DNA of 64,000 nt from Acidilobus sp. 7A (GCF_003431325.1 NZ_CP010515.1:1-64000), one strand, 5' to 3'. Shown: positions 1 through 9,004, counted from the first letter of the stretch. Program-made: numbers and translations. Notes: a model not told the origin generated them from the sequence alone.

Positions 1-13
1 GGAGGATATTCCC

Positions 14-1258
14 ATGATAGTGGGCAGGATATTCAGCGACAGGAGGGTCTTCGAGGAGACCTACGTGCCGAGGACGCTGCCAGTTAGGGACCAGGAGGCC
101 GAGACCCTCCTGAGCAGGTACACGTCGCGCTTCAGCGAGGGCCCAGGGGCCACTGATGTAACCGTGATATATGGTTCAATAGGAAGGGTTGGCATAGGGA
201 AGACAACGCTAGCTAAGTATGTAGCGTACTCGCTTCAGGAGCACTTGAGGGGCAGGGGCGTCATCCTGAGGCCTGTCTACATAAACGTCTATGGGGCCCC
301 CAGCATACACCAGATGCTCTCGAGCGTTGTCTCAGAGCTAGGCGTTAACATACCTGTCAGGGGCACCGCTGCCATAGAGATGTTAAAGGCCATAACCGAC
401 TACCTCTACATAAAGGACTCCTACGCGCTCGTGGTCCTTGACGAGTTCCAGTCCCTCCTCATGTCAAACAGGTTGAGCAACGAGGACCTCTACATGCTGC
501 TCAGGGTCTACGAGGAGATACCGCCTAAGGACAACGTGAACAGGCTCAACTTCCTCCTGGTTTCGCAGGACTTCAGGGTTCTGAGCTACATGAGGGAGAG
601 GATACCCCAGGTCGAGTCGCAGATAGGCTTCAAGGTCTACCTAAAGCCGTACTCCGCTGAGGAGCTGAGGGCAATTCTTGAGCAGAGGGCGGCCCTGGGC
701 CTCGTGGACAGCGCGTGGAGCGACGACGTAATAGGCATGATAGCTGACTACTACGGCTACTCTGAGAGAGGGGGAGGAGGGGACGGGAGCGCCAGGAGGG
801 CAATACTCACCCTCAGGATGGCGGCAGAGATGGCTGAGGCCGAGGGGGCCTCCAGGATAACGGAGGAGCACGTGAGGAGGGCCATAAGCGCTGACGCTAT
901 ATCAAACATACCGCTTGAGGTCATGAGGTCCCTCAACCTCCATGAGCTTCTGATACTTATGGCGGTCTCAACACTGATAGCCACGAGGGGCGGCTGGCTC
1001 TCGACGGGTGAGGTAAAGGGAGAGTACGAGAGCCTTGCCAGGGCCTACGGCGAGGAGCCCAGGAGGCACACGCAGTTCTACGAGTACCTCAAGGAGCTCT
1101 CAAACGCCGGCCTGCTCGAGGCGAGGGTGAGCAACCTGCCGCAGAGGGGCAGGACCACGATGGTGAGGCTGCCGCCTGAGATACCCGCTGACAGGCTGAG
1201 GGAGGTCGTGGAGTCAATAATCATGGACAGGGCGGGAGGGCCTAAGGTGCCCCAGTGA
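14..1258 (+). CDS. Orc1/Cdc6-like AAA+ ATPase with C-terminal winged helix
   Basis: A 414-residue AAA+ ATPase of the Cdc6/Orc1-related type. The Walker A motif is GRVGIGKTTLAKY (about residues 57-69) and Walker B is ALVVLDEF (about residues 138-145). The last ~110 residues look like a winged-helix DNA-binding domain, with a TGEVKGEYESL helix and a basic QRGRTTMVRL strand. A ribosome site GGAGGA sits a few bases before the ATG. It overlaps the next gene, so the two are probably co-transcribed. It is more divergent than the canonical origin initiators, and no AT-rich origin repeats are visible beside it. I call it Orc/Cdc6-like, not a proven initiator. Confidence 0.75.
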   Translation: MIVGRIFSDRRVFEETYVPRTLPVRDQEAETLLSRYTSRFSEGPGATDVTVIYGSIGRVGIGKTTLAKYVAYSLQEHLRGRGVILRPVYINVYGAPSIHQMLSSVVSELGVNIPVRGTAAIEMLKAITDYLYIKDSYALVVLDEFQSLLMSNRLSNEDLYMLLRVYEEIPPKDNVNRLNFLLVSQDFRVLSYMRERIPQVESQIGFKVYLKPYSAEELRAILEQRAALGLVDSAWSDDVIGMIADYYGYSERGGGGDGSARRAILTLRMAAEMAEAEGASRITEEHVRRAISADAISNIPLEVMRSLNLHELLILMAVSTLIATRGGWLSTGEVKGEYESLARAYGEEPRRHTQFYEYLKELSNAGLLEARVSNLPQRGRTTMVRLPPEIPADRLREVVESIIMDRAGGPKVPQ

Positions 1259-1533
1259 GGTGGTCTTCATTGAGGGCCGAGGACATCCTCTCCAGCAAGG
1301 GGAGGGTCAAGGTCCTCAAGGTCCTGCTCAGCGAGGGGCAGGCAAACATAACGAGAATAGTCAAGGAGTCTGGGCTGAACCACAGGCTCGTTGAGAGGCA
1401 CCTGGAGGAGCTCGTCAGAATGGGCATAGTGCAGGAGAGAAGGTATGGCAGGCTGAGGATGTTCATGGTTGATCTCAGGGACCCCAAGGTAAGTGGACTG
1501 AGCGAGGTGCTCAGGCAGCTGGAAAGCCTCTGA
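1255..1533 (+). CDS. Small winged-helix (ArsR-like) DNA-binding protein
   Basis: A 92-residue winged-helix-turn-helix protein. It reads as a helix (SSKGRVKVLKVLL), then the HTH (ANITRIVKESGLNHRLVERHLEEL), then a wing (GIVQERRYGRLRMFMVD). The GTG start overlaps the stop of the upstream ATPase gene; a TTG at 1270 is an alternative start. Translational coupling to the Cdc6-like ATPase suggests a shared role or shared regulation. The ligand and target are not visible. No metal-binding cysteines are present, so a metal sensor of the ArsR type is unlikely. Confidence 0.7.
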   Translation: MRWSSLRAEDILSSKGRVKVLKVLLSEGQANITRIVKESGLNHRLVERHLEELVRMGIVQERRYGRLRMFMVDLRDPKVSGLSEVLRQLESL

Positions 1534-1578
1534 GCCAGACCTTAAAGCCCTCCCCTTCACCTAAGCCCTGGCGAGAGC

Positions 1579-2043
1579 ATGGCTCACATGGTTGACGTTA
1601 CTCAGAAGCCGGTGATCTACAGGGAGGCCGCGGCCTCAGGGGAGATAGTTCTGAGGCCCGAGACCGTGAGGAGGATAAGGGAGGGCAGGGTTGAGAAGGG
1701 CAACGTCGAGGCGGTGGCGTCAGTCGCCGCAATAATGGCAGCCAAGGACTCCTCCAAGATCATACCTCTGGCGCACCCAATACCTATAACGGGCGTCGAC
1801 GTCAGCTTTGACTACACCGAGAGCTCCGTCAGGGTTAGGGTAACCGTTAGGACTAAGGCTGAGACGGGCGTTGAGATGGACGCCCTCGCGGGCGTCATGG
1901 CCGGCCTCCTTGCCATCTGGGACATGGTGAAGGCCTATGAGAAGGACGAGCACGGCCAGTACCCGGTGACCTCAATAAGGAACGTCGTGGTGGAGTCAAA
2001 GCTGAAAGGTCAGCCTGGGGGCAGCAACTCCTATAGCCCGTGA
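1579..2043 (+). CDS. moaC: Cyclic pyranopterin monophosphate synthase MoaC
   Basis: MoaC makes cyclic pyranopterin monophosphate from the MoaA product in molybdopterin/tungstopterin cofactor synthesis in the cytoplasm. The 154-residue length fits the family. Visible motifs are LAHPIPITG (about residues 68-76), GVEMDALAGV and MVKAYEKDEHG, the last carrying catalytic Lys and Asp residues. A TATA-like CTTAAAGC lies near 1541 and the ATG follows at 1579; a second ATG three codons later could also serve. No other moa genes are in the window. The cofactor is likely used by tungsten/molybdenum oxidoreductases encoded elsewhere. Confidence 0.93.
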   Translation: MAHMVDVTQKPVIYREAAASGEIVLRPETVRRIREGRVEKGNVEAVASVAAIMAAKDSSKIIPLAHPIPITGVDVSFDYTESSVRVRVTVRTKAETGVEMDALAGVMAGLLAIWDMVKAYEKDEHGQYPVTSIRNVVVESKLKGQPGGSNSYSP

Positions 2044-2086
2044 GGTGCTGCAAAAGTACAAGGATGTTTATTCCCTGGCGTCAGGC

Positions 2087-2353
2087 ATGAAGCGGGGGTG
2101 CGAAGTGAGGGTCCACGACGCGCTTAGAAAGGCATTCACTAAGTACAACGCCTATGCCGACCCCTTCACCCTGATGGAGATAGAGAACTTCGTAACAGCG
2201 GCCCTCAAGGACGGCCCTGAGAGCAGCAGCATGAGGACACTCGTAGACAACCTTGAGGTCATCCTTAGGAGGTCTGAGGACCCAGACGCGGAGGGTAAAG
2301 CCAGGCAGATAGCGGAGTACGTGATTCAGCTCTGCTCCTCAGGGTGCAGCTGA
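2087..2353 (+). CDS. Small helical protein of unknown function
   Basis: About 88 residues, predicted mostly helical, with a cysteine pair at the C-terminus (CSSGCS). I do not recognise the family. The open frame extends back to a GTG at 2045, but a TATA-like TGTTTATTC near 2064 suggests that the ATG at 2087, or a GTG at 2105 behind a GGGGGTG site, is used. Its stop overlaps the ATG of the DHH phosphoesterase as TGATG, so the two are translationally coupled, which hints at a common nucleic-acid-related job. Confidence 0.5.
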   Translation: MKRGCEVRVHDALRKAFTKYNAYADPFTLMEIENFVTAALKDGPESSSMRTLVDNLEVILRRSEDPDAEGKARQIAEYVIQLCSSGCS

Positions 2354-3420
2354 TGAGCCTCAACAGGAACTCCTTGGCGGCCCTCCTGGCTGGAGGGGAG
2401 CCGCTCGTAATACACCACTGGGACGCCGACGGAGTAACCTCGGCAGTAACGATAGCACAGTTCGTGGGGCGGGGCGTCTCCTTCCTTGTGCCCCCCTTCA
2501 CCTACAGGCCCAAGGCAGACTTCATGAACGTAGTTGCTGGGCTGTCAGCTGACAAGGACCTTGTGCTAGTGGTGGATTACAACGTTCAGCCCGAGGTCTA
2601 TGCCTCGATAGTGGCGGCCGCAGCCGGTAAGCCGGTCGTAGTCATCGATCACCACGTGTCGGCCTACCCTAGGGTCGCCAACTTTTACTATTACAACCCT
2701 GCGGCCGAGGGCGACCCCATGGGCCTGTGGCCGAGCGCGGCCCACGTGATAGCGGATGCCCTGGGGTTCTACGACCCCATGCTGATAGCTGTAAGCATTT
2801 ACGGCGACCTGTGGGAGGAGGCCCTGAACAACAGGGTCTACAGGGCCTACATGAACGAGCTGGGCCTTGACGTTGAGAGGGACTCAGGCCTCATAAGGGA
2901 ATGCGCCATGCAGCTCTGGGCCTCGGAGGCTGCAAGGCTTACTGACGTCATAGGTGGCCTGGCCTACTCACTAGCATATGGCGGCGTCGACCCATGTCAG
3001 GCCATACTCAGCGACCCAAGGATGACAAACGCCAGGGAGGCCGTGGAGGCTGACATGAGGAGGGCTATCAACGACGCCGAGAGGGGTGAGGCGCTGGGCG
3101 GCAGGGTAATGATATATGGAATAAAAGCAAGCTACAGGGTGACAGGCATGATAGCCAGGCAGCTAGCGAGGCAAAACCCAGGTAAGGCGGTGGTGGTTTA
3201 CTCGCTTGAGGGCGGCGTCGGCAAGGTCTACGTCAGGGGGCTTAGGGACTCAAGGCCTCTCATAGAGCGGCTTCGCTCAAAGGGCCTCAGCGCAGGTGGC
3301 AAGAGCCAGCTGGGCAACAATGTCGTCTCCCTCGAGGTGCCCCAGGAGTCCCTTGACGTCACCGTAAAGGAGGTCATAAGGTCCATGGAGGAGCTCGCTG
3401 GGTCCATACTCCTGGCCTAA
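2353..3420 (+). CDS. DHH-family phosphoesterase (RecJ/NrnA-like)
   Basis: A 355-residue DHH superfamily protein. The N-terminal metal-binding motifs are HHWDADGVTSA (DxD), LVVDYNVQ and VIDHHVSAYP (the DHH signature, about residue 98). The C-terminal half contains GLSAGGKSQLGNN, the GGGH-like motif region of a DHHA1 domain. Family members are Mn-dependent exonucleases or nanoRNases, or hydrolyse cyclic dinucleotides. The DHHA1 end here reads GGKSQ, a slight departure from the usual GGH. ATG 2353 is chosen because it overlaps the upstream stop; GTG 2344 is possible. The exact substrate is unknown. Confidence 0.85.
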   Translation: MSLNRNSLAALLAGGEPLVIHHWDADGVTSAVTIAQFVGRGVSFLVPPFTYRPKADFMNVVAGLSADKDLVLVVDYNVQPEVYASIVAAAAGKPVVVIDHHVSAYPRVANFYYYNPAAEGDPMGLWPSAAHVIADALGFYDPMLIAVSIYGDLWEEALNNRVYRAYMNELGLDVERDSGLIRECAMQLWASEAARLTDVIGGLAYSLAYGGVDPCQAILSDPRMTNAREAVEADMRRAINDAERGEALGGRVMIYGIKASYRVTGMIARQLARQNPGKAVVVYSLEGGVGKVYVRGLRDSRPLIERLRSKGLSAGGKSQLGNNVVSLEVPQESLDVTVKEVIRSMEELAGSILLA

Positions 3421-4556
3421 ATAATGTCAGTTATAAGTGACGCGAGGAGCCTAAGCGAGTTCGCAGGGCTTCTTACGAGCGCCCTTAGGGCGCCGTAGTA
3501 GGCCCTCCAGCTCCTGGCAGACTCTCTGAACAGGCTGAAGTGAATGTCATAGTCCACCTTGCCTGAGACCTCCTCGGCCAGCCCTGACGACGTGGCAGCG
3601 TAGACGAGGAGGTCAACAGCCTCGGGGCGTGAGTGAAGGAGCTTTGACATGTGGTAGCTCCTCCTCAGCCCCCTGTTAACGCTCTTCACAGAAGCCTCAA
3701 GGGCGTCAGCGACGCTGATTCCTTTGGCTATCATCCGCTGGGCCATCCTTGAGGCTGCCGCAGAGGGGTACAGCCCGCCGCCCGTGAGCGGCTTGTTCAT
3801 GGAGGCGGCGTCCCCAACGACAACTACCCTGCCGAGCCTCACCTTATCTGACGGCGGGCCAGTTATTATGGGGCCCCCATACGTCTTCACGATGTCACCT
3901 TCTACATTGTGGGCCTTCATGGCCTCCCTGAGCTTTGCAGCTAGGACGCTGGGGCGTCTCGACGCCGTGCCGACGACGCTCACGGACCTCAGGGTCACCC
4001 TCCATGAAAAGAAGCCATCCGAGGTAGTTTCATCAAACTTCGCCTCAAAGTCAGGGCTTCCGCCGTCCTCGGCCTCTGCATTGACGCCATAAGTCACCTC
4101 TCCGTTAAAGCCTATTCCAAGCTGTCTCCTGGCGGTTCCGTTGAAGCCCTCTGCGAGGATCACGACGTCATAGCTTTTGCCTAGGGGGAGGACAGTTCCA
4201 TCCGGGAGGGGCCTGGTCTTCACGCCGTCTATGAACTTAACGCCCTCGGCCTCTGCCCCCTCAAGCATGAGCTCCTCCAGCCTCACCCTGTTCAGCTTCA
4301 CTATGGGCTGCGAGGCCCTGAGCCTGAGGGAAAGCCTTGGACCTGATATCACGAAGCTCTCTATGACCCCCAGCTCTGACTTGAGGGCAGGGCCGCCTAT
4401 CATCTCCTCTGTGGCCCTTGATATGAGGCCAGTGCAGTGCTCAGGGAAGCCGACCCTTCTGTGCTCCTCAAATAGGTCAACGTTGACTCCAGCCTGCGCC
4501 AGTGCCGTGGCAAACATCAGGCCTGAGAATCCTGCTCCTATTACAGCCGCCCTCAA
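3417..4556 (-). CDS. Geranylgeranyl reductase family FAD-dependent oxidoreductase
   Basis: A flavoprotein of the geranylgeranyl reductase family, which in archaea saturates the isoprenoid chains of membrane lipids. It starts with the dinucleotide-binding fold AAVIGAGFSGLMFATA, followed by the family substrate/FAD loop GFPEHCTGLISR (about residues 35-46). VVVVGDAASMNKPLTGGGLY near residue 260 is the second FAD motif. The frame extends to a TTG at 4589, but that codon is too close to the TATA-like box at 4592-4602, so TTG 4571 or 4556 is more likely. It ends against the DHH gene, overlapping by 4 nt on the opposite strand. Confidence 0.85.
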   Translation of the reverse strand: MRAAVIGAGFSGLMFATALAQAGVNVDLFEEHRRVGFPEHCTGLISRATEEMIGGPALKSELGVIESFVISGPRLSLRLRASQPIVKLNRVRLEELMLEGAEAEGVKFIDGVKTRPLPDGTVLPLGKSYDVVILAEGFNGTARRQLGIGFNGEVTYGVNAEAEDGGSPDFEAKFDETTSDGFFSWRVTLRSVSVVGTASRRPSVLAAKLREAMKAHNVEGDIVKTYGGPIITGPPSDKVRLGRVVVVGDAASMNKPLTGGGLYPSAAASRMAQRMIAKGISVADALEASVKSVNRGLRRSYHMSKLLHSRPEAVDLLVYAATSSGLAEEVSGKVDYDIHFSLFRESARSWRAYYGALRALVRSPANSLRLLASLITDII

Positions 4557-4591
4557 GCCCTGGACCTGCAAGTGCGCGCGCACTCGCAATA

Positions 4592-4602
4592 GCTAAAAAT
4601 TC
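4592..4602. promoter_or_regulatory. Shared AT-rich box between divergent GGR and aconitase genes
   Basis: GCTAAAAATTC lies between two divergent genes. On the plus strand it is about 26 nt before the region of the aconitase TTG start (4630). On the minus strand it is about 26 nt before the probable reductase start (4571/4556). It can serve as the TATA box in both directions. This is inferred from position and composition only. Confidence 0.5.
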
Positions 4603-4629
4603 AGATGCTCACCTGCCCTCGGGTCAAAG

Positions 4630-7341
4630 TTGAGCGCGCATGATATTAGCGTAGCCTTTGAGAAGATGGACTCCTACGCAGGGCCCCTGACAATAGTCAA
4701 CTTGCGGAGGCTTGAGGAGAAGGGGCTGGCTAAGGTCAGCGAGATGCCATACTCAATAAGGGTGCTGCTTGAGAACATAGTCAGAAACTATGACGGCTTC
4801 ATAGTGAGGGACGAGGACCTCGAGACAATATTCAACTGGAAGGAGAGCGCCGGTAAGGTTGAGATGCCCCTTCTGCCCGCGAGGGTCGTCATGCAGGACC
4901 TCACCGGCGTCCCGGCTGTAGTGGACCTGGCGACTATGAGGGACCAGTTCACCAAGATGGGCTATGACCCAAACCTTGTCAACCCCCTAATACCTGTTGA
5001 CCTGATAATAGACCACAGTGTTCAGGTAGACTACTACGGCACCGCCCTGGCGCTCAAGAAGAACATGGAGAAGGAGTTCGAGAGGAACTCCGAGAGGTAC
5101 AGGTTCCTGAAGTGGGCTCAGAAGTCCTTCCAGAACCTGAGGGTCGTGCCGCCTGGCAAGGGCATAATACATCAGATAAACCTTGAGTACCTTGCAAAGG
5201 TGGTCTGGGTAGGAAACGACAGGCGCAGGGGCCTTATGGCGTATCCCGACAGCGTGCTCGGCACCGACAGCCACACGACGATGATAAACGGCCTCGGCGT
5301 GCTGGGCTGGGGCGTCGGCGGCATAGAGGCGGAGGCTGTCATACTTGGCCAGCCCTACTACATGCTAGTGCCCCCAGTCGTCGGGGTTAGACTGGTCGGC
5401 AAGCCTAAGGAGGGGGTAACGCCAACCGACATAGTGCTCTACATAACGGAGCTGCTCAGGAAGGCTAACGTCGTCGGCAAGTTCGTTGAGTTCTTTGGCC
5501 CAGGCCTCAAGTACCTGAGCGTCCCTGACAGAGCCACAATAGCAAACATGGCCCCAGAGTACGGGGCTACAATGGGCTACTTCCCGATTGACGGGGTCAC
5601 TGTAAACTACCTGGTGCAGAGCGGCAGGGACCCGAGGCACGCGGCCTTTGTCGAGGAGTACGCCAAGAGGGTCGGCCTCTGGTATGACGAGAGCGCTCCT
5701 GAGCCCTCCTACAGCCAGGTCATAGAGGTCAACCTGAGCAACGTGGAGCCAGCCATAGCGGGGCCTGCCCACCCAGAGGACAGGATACCACTCGCATCAG
5801 CCAAGGAGGAGCTCACGTCGATCATGGAGTCCTATGTCAAGTCCCAGGGAAGGCAGAGGAAGTCAGCAAAGCTCATCATAGACGGCGAGACCTACGACGT
5901 CGGCGACGGCATGGTAATAATAGCTGCCATAACCAGCTGCACTAATACCAGCAACCCGACTAACCTAATAATGGCAGGTCTGCTGGCCAAGAAGGCCGTT
6001 GAGCGCGGCCTGAGGTCTAAGCCGTGGGTTAAGACGAGCAACGCCCCAGGCAGCAGGGTCGTCACGACCTACCTTGAGAGGCTCGGCCTGATGCCCTACC
6101 TTGAGGCCCTTGGCTTCCACATAACTGGCTACGGCTGCACTGTCTGCATTGGCAACACTGGCCCGCTGAGGAAGGAGGTCGAGGACTTCATAAAGGCTGA
6201 GAAGGTTTACACAGCTGCAGTGCTCAGCGGTAACAGGAACTTCGAGGGCAGGATACACCCGCTGGCCTCAGGGGCCTTCCTGGCGTCGCCCCCGCTCGTC
6301 GTCGCCTACGCCCTGGCTGGCAGGATAGACATAGACTTCAACAGGGAGCCCATAGGCTACGACCCCAACGGCGAGCCCGTGTACCTCAAGGACATATGGC
6401 CCTCTGCTGAGGACGTCGCTAAGTACGTGCAGGGAGCCCTCGACCCAAAGGAGTTCCAGGAGAAGTACAGCGACGTGTTTGAGGGCACGGAGGAGTGGAT
6501 AAAGCTCGAGGCCCCGGCCAGCCCGACGTTCCAGTGGGACCCAAACAGCACCTATCTAAAGAGGCCGCCGTTCTTCGAGGGCATGACTGAGAGCCCGGAG
6601 CCGCTCAAGGACATAAGGGGCGCCAGGGTGCTCATTTATGCCCCAGACAGGATAAGCACGGACCACATAAGCCCCGCCGGGGCCATAAGCCCGAGCTCAA
6701 AGGCGGGTCAGTACCTCATGAGCCTTGGGGTGAAGCCCGAGGACCTCAACACGTGCGGCAGCAGGAGGGGCAACCACGAGGTCATGATGAGGTGCACTTT
6801 CGACAACCCCAAGTTCAAGAACCTGCTGACGCCTGACAAGGTGGGAGGCTACACAATATATTGGCCCACCAAAGAGGTCATGCACGTCTTTGACGCAGCC
6901 GTGAAGTACAGGCAGGCCGGCATACCAGTGATAGTGCTTGGCAGGGCGCAGTACGGCGTGGGGAGCAGCAGGGACTGGGCCGCGAAGGGACCGTACCTGC
7001 TGGGCGTCAAGGCCGTCATAGCTAAGAGCTTTGAGAGGATACACAGGAGCAACCTTGTCGGCATGGGCATAGTGCCTATAGAGTTCACGTCAGGTGAGGG
7101 ACCCGATGAGCTAGGCCTCGACGGGAGCGAAACCTACGACATCATAGGGCTCTCAGACCTGACCCCTGGGAAGATACTTACCATAAGGGCCACCAAGCCC
7201 GACGGCAGGGTTATAGAGTTTAAAGCGAAGGCCAGGGTCGACACACCAATAGAGGTCGAGTACATAAGGCACGGCGGCATACTGCACTACATGCTCAGGA
7301 AGCTGGCGGAGGAGGCCAAGGAAAAGGGAGGCAAACGTTAG
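4630..7341 (+). CDS. acnA: Aconitate hydratase (AcnA/IRP type)
   Basis: A 903-residue aconitase interconverting citrate and isocitrate in the TCA cycle. The length and order match the AcnA/IRP1 class. The three cluster-binding cysteines are present: ITSCTNTSNP (about residue 437) and GYGCTVCIGNTG (about residues 503-506). The C-terminal swivel domain holds DHISPAG and GSSRDWAAKGP, the substrate-binding Ser/Arg loop. It starts at TTG, with no earlier in-frame start compatible with the promoter. It stands alone, divergent from the reductase. Nothing suggests loss of function. Confidence 0.95.
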   Translation: MSAHDISVAFEKMDSYAGPLTIVNLRRLEEKGLAKVSEMPYSIRVLLENIVRNYDGFIVRDEDLETIFNWKESAGKVEMPLLPARVVMQDLTGVPAVVDLATMRDQFTKMGYDPNLVNPLIPVDLIIDHSVQVDYYGTALALKKNMEKEFERNSERYRFLKWAQKSFQNLRVVPPGKGIIHQINLEYLAKVVWVGNDRRRGLMAYPDSVLGTDSHTTMINGLGVLGWGVGGIEAEAVILGQPYYMLVPPVVGVRLVGKPKEGVTPTDIVLYITELLRKANVVGKFVEFFGPGLKYLSVPDRATIANMAPEYGATMGYFPIDGVTVNYLVQSGRDPRHAAFVEEYAKRVGLWYDESAPEPSYSQVIEVNLSNVEPAIAGPAHPEDRIPLASAKEELTSIMESYVKSQGRQRKSAKLIIDGETYDVGDGMVIIAAITSCTNTSNPTNLIMAGLLAKKAVERGLRSKPWVKTSNAPGSRVVTTYLERLGLMPYLEALGFHITGYGCTVCIGNTGPLRKEVEDFIKAEKVYTAAVLSGNRNFEGRIHPLASGAFLASPPLVVAYALAGRIDIDFNREPIGYDPNGEPVYLKDIWPSAEDVAKYVQGALDPKEFQEKYSDVFEGTEEWIKLEAPASPTFQWDPNSTYLKRPPFFEGMTESPEPLKDIRGARVLIYAPDRISTDHISPAGAISPSSKAGQYLMSLGVKPEDLNTCGSRRGNHEVMMRCTFDNPKFKNLLTPDKVGGYTIYWPTKEVMHVFDAAVKYRQAGIPVIVLGRAQYGVGSSRDWAAKGPYLLGVKAVIAKSFERIHRSNLVGMGIVPIEFTSGEGPDELGLDGSETYDIIGLSDLTPGKILTIRATKPDGRVIEFKAKARVDTPIEVEYIRHGGILHYMLRKLAEEAKEKGGKR

Positions 7342-7644
7342 ACATCATAAAACTCTTCGGGCCTTTTTCAAGTCTAAACATAAGGAAGTAAGGGTGGGGG
7401 CATGGAAGCCTTACAAAACAGCTCTTTTTGATGAAAGTATAGGGTGATCTCTCCTAGGAGCTTCGTCCTCTAGAGCTATCACCCCCACTTATGTGGGACA
7501 ACAGGAGCTTAAATACTCTTCCACATATGCCGCTCTGAGAGTGCCGTGCCCGCATCTCCTTAGCGCGCTGACCCTGGGCCTGCCGCCAACAATGTTGAGT
7601 ATAATTGCGTTAGAAGAAGCCAATAAAGTAAACCACGAGGCCGT
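7342..7644. other. Non-coding gap between aconitase and the TnpB element
   Basis: No convincing gene is visible. A T-run at 7366-7370 may terminate aconitase transcription. An inverted repeat GGGTGAT/ATCACCC spans 7442-7484 around an inner palindrome CTCCTAGGAG. A TATA-like CTTAAATAC lies at 7508-7516. A 20-codon ORF at about 7593-7655 is too short to support. Confidence 0.4.
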
Positions 7645-7685
7645 TTACAACTGAAAAGCCTCGCCTTTTAAGGCGGGATGACCAG
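7645..7685 (+). repeat. Solitary TnpB right-end-like hairpin (family A)
   Basis: The first 33 bp (7645-7677) are identical to 12639-12671, which is followed there by the full GGAGGAGGTCAG end. The core is a hairpin CGCCTTTTAAGGCG. Here the downstream consensus is degraded to GATGACCAG. It lies just upstream of the zinc-ribbon/tnpB pair, so it may be a left-end structure of that element or an older relic. Confidence 0.55.
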
Positions 7686-7723
7686 AAAAGCCTATAAGGC
7701 CCTGTTTTCCTGGTAGTAGTTAG

Positions 7724-7855
7724 GTGGTAGTGATTGTAAAGCTGCGGTGCCCGCACTGCGGCTACGTCTGGGACTACAAGGGAAAGAAGATGTACTACGC
7801 CACCTGCCCCAACTGCCTGAGGAAGGTAAACATTCAGAAGAACAGGGTGGAGTGA
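7724..7855 (+). CDS. 43-residue zinc-ribbon protein in front of tnpB
   Basis: A 43-residue protein (GTG start) with two CxxC knuckles, RCPHCGYVWDY and TCPNCLRKVN, spaced as in a small zinc ribbon. The C-terminus is basic. Its TGA at 7853-7855 is followed immediately by the tnpB ATG at 7856, so the two genes form a zero-gap operon. Zinc ribbons of this size usually bind nucleic acid or act as adaptor domains. A role as a TnpB partner or regulator is inference from position. I cannot tell whether it belongs to the element or is a host gene it landed behind. Confidence 0.65.
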   Translation: MVVIVKLRCPHCGYVWDYKGKKMYYATCPNCLRKVNIQKNRVE

Positions 7856-9004
7856 ATGCTCACGGGCGGTGAGGGAGCGCTAACCGTGACCGTGAGGATG
7901 AAGGTTAGCCCCGAGCCCGAAAGCCAGCAGGCCTTGCTGGACCTAATGAGGAGGTACAGGGACGCCCTCAACTACTCGGTAAGGACGCTGATAGCGAGCA
8001 GGGCCCTGAGCCTCACTAAGGCCCACAGGCTCCTGTACAGCACCCTGAGGGAGAGGTACGGCCTGCCAGCCAGGGTCGCCCAGGACTGCTACAGGGAGGC
8101 CATAGCCATAGCCAGGTCGTGGCTTAAGAACCCGAGAAGGGGCAGTACGCCCACAGTTAAGGGCCTGAGTATGTGGCTGACGCACGGACTGGGCTACAGG
8201 GTCAAGGGCGACCACGTGGAGCTGGCAGGGAGTTACAGGCTCAGAGTCATCGGCTGGGACAGGAGGTATGACGACTTCCCTAATAGGGAGGCCAGGCTCG
8301 TATTTAGGGACGGCAGGTTTGACCTTTATGTAGCTAAGCGTGTGCCTAGGCCAGCAAAGTACGCCCCTAAGGGGGTGCTTGCCGTTGATGTAAATGAGAG
8401 GCAGATAGTCGTGGGCAACTCAAGCGTTGAGCAAAGGATAGAGACGCCCGTTGAGAGGGCCCTGCGCTACAGGAGGCTTGCTGAAAGGCTTCAGGGGAAG
8501 TACTCCTCCCCCAAATACAGCGCCTGGCGCAGGAGGAGCGGCGTAAGGAGGAGGGTAAGGCACTTCCACAGGAAGGCCAGGAACATCATAGAGGACTGGG
8601 CCAGGAGGACGGCTCATATAATCGTGTCGCTAGCAAAACAAAGCCAGCTGGCGGTAGCCAGGGAGGACCTCACGGGGCTGGTGGAGAGCCTAAGGGAGCT
8701 CCCGAAGAGCCATAGGACCGCCCTAATTGCGCTCGGCTACAGGAGGCTGGGGTTCTGGTTAGACTGGCAGGCCGAGAAGGGCGGCGTGCCGCTGTTCGTA
8801 GTTGAACCCGCTGGCACATCCTCAACGTGTCCAAGGTGCGGTACTAAGCTAGTGGAGGTTGGCTATCGCAGGCTCAGGTGCCCTAACTGCGGCCTTGAGG
8901 CCGACAGGGACAGCATAGCCGTGCTTAACATTGAGGGGAGGGCGCTTGGCAAGATGGGGGGATCTCTGGCCTCCCCGACTGCCCCCCAAATGACAACAGC
9001 ATAG
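7856..9004 (+). CDS. tnpB: TnpB RNA-guided nuclease (IS200/IS605 OrfB), C-terminus altered
   Basis: A 382-residue TnpB. The RuvC residues are all present: LAVDVNER (Asp), VAREDLTG (Glu) and LEADRDSIAVLN (Asp). The zinc finger CPRCGTKL...RCPNCGLE lies between the second and third. It begins with a typical beta-rich wedge domain (TVTVRMKVSPEP). The 3' end carries an 86-bp tandem duplication. With a single copy the frame would read on through a tail ending RPKGTLAL and stop inside the right-end hairpin; with two copies it stops early at MTTA. No Y1 transposase (TnpA) is in the window. In TnpB systems the transcript's 3' end becomes the guide RNA. Confidence 0.93.
   Translation: MLTGGEGALTVTVRMKVSPEPESQQALLDLMRRYRDALNYSVRTLIASRALSLTKAHRLLYSTLRERYGLPARVAQDCYREAIAIARSWLKNPRRGSTPTVKGLSMWLTHGLGYRVKGDHVELAGSYRLRVIGWDRRYDDFPNREARLVFRDGRFDLYVAKRVPRPAKYAPKGVLAVDVNERQIVVGNSSVEQRIETPVERALRYRRLAERLQGKYSSPKYSAWRRRSGVRRRVRHFHRKARNIIEDWARRTAHIIVSLAKQSQLAVAREDLTGLVESLRELPKSHRTALIALGYRRLGFWLDWQAEKGGVPLFVVEPAGTSSTCPRCGTKLVEVGYRRLRCPNCGLEADRDSIAVLNIEGRALGKMGGSLASPTAPQMTTA

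Noticed and set aside
1-1300. Replication origin next to the Cdc6-like gene
   Set aside because: The gene is at the window edge and no AT-rich unwinding element or ORB-like repeats are visible on the side that can be seen.
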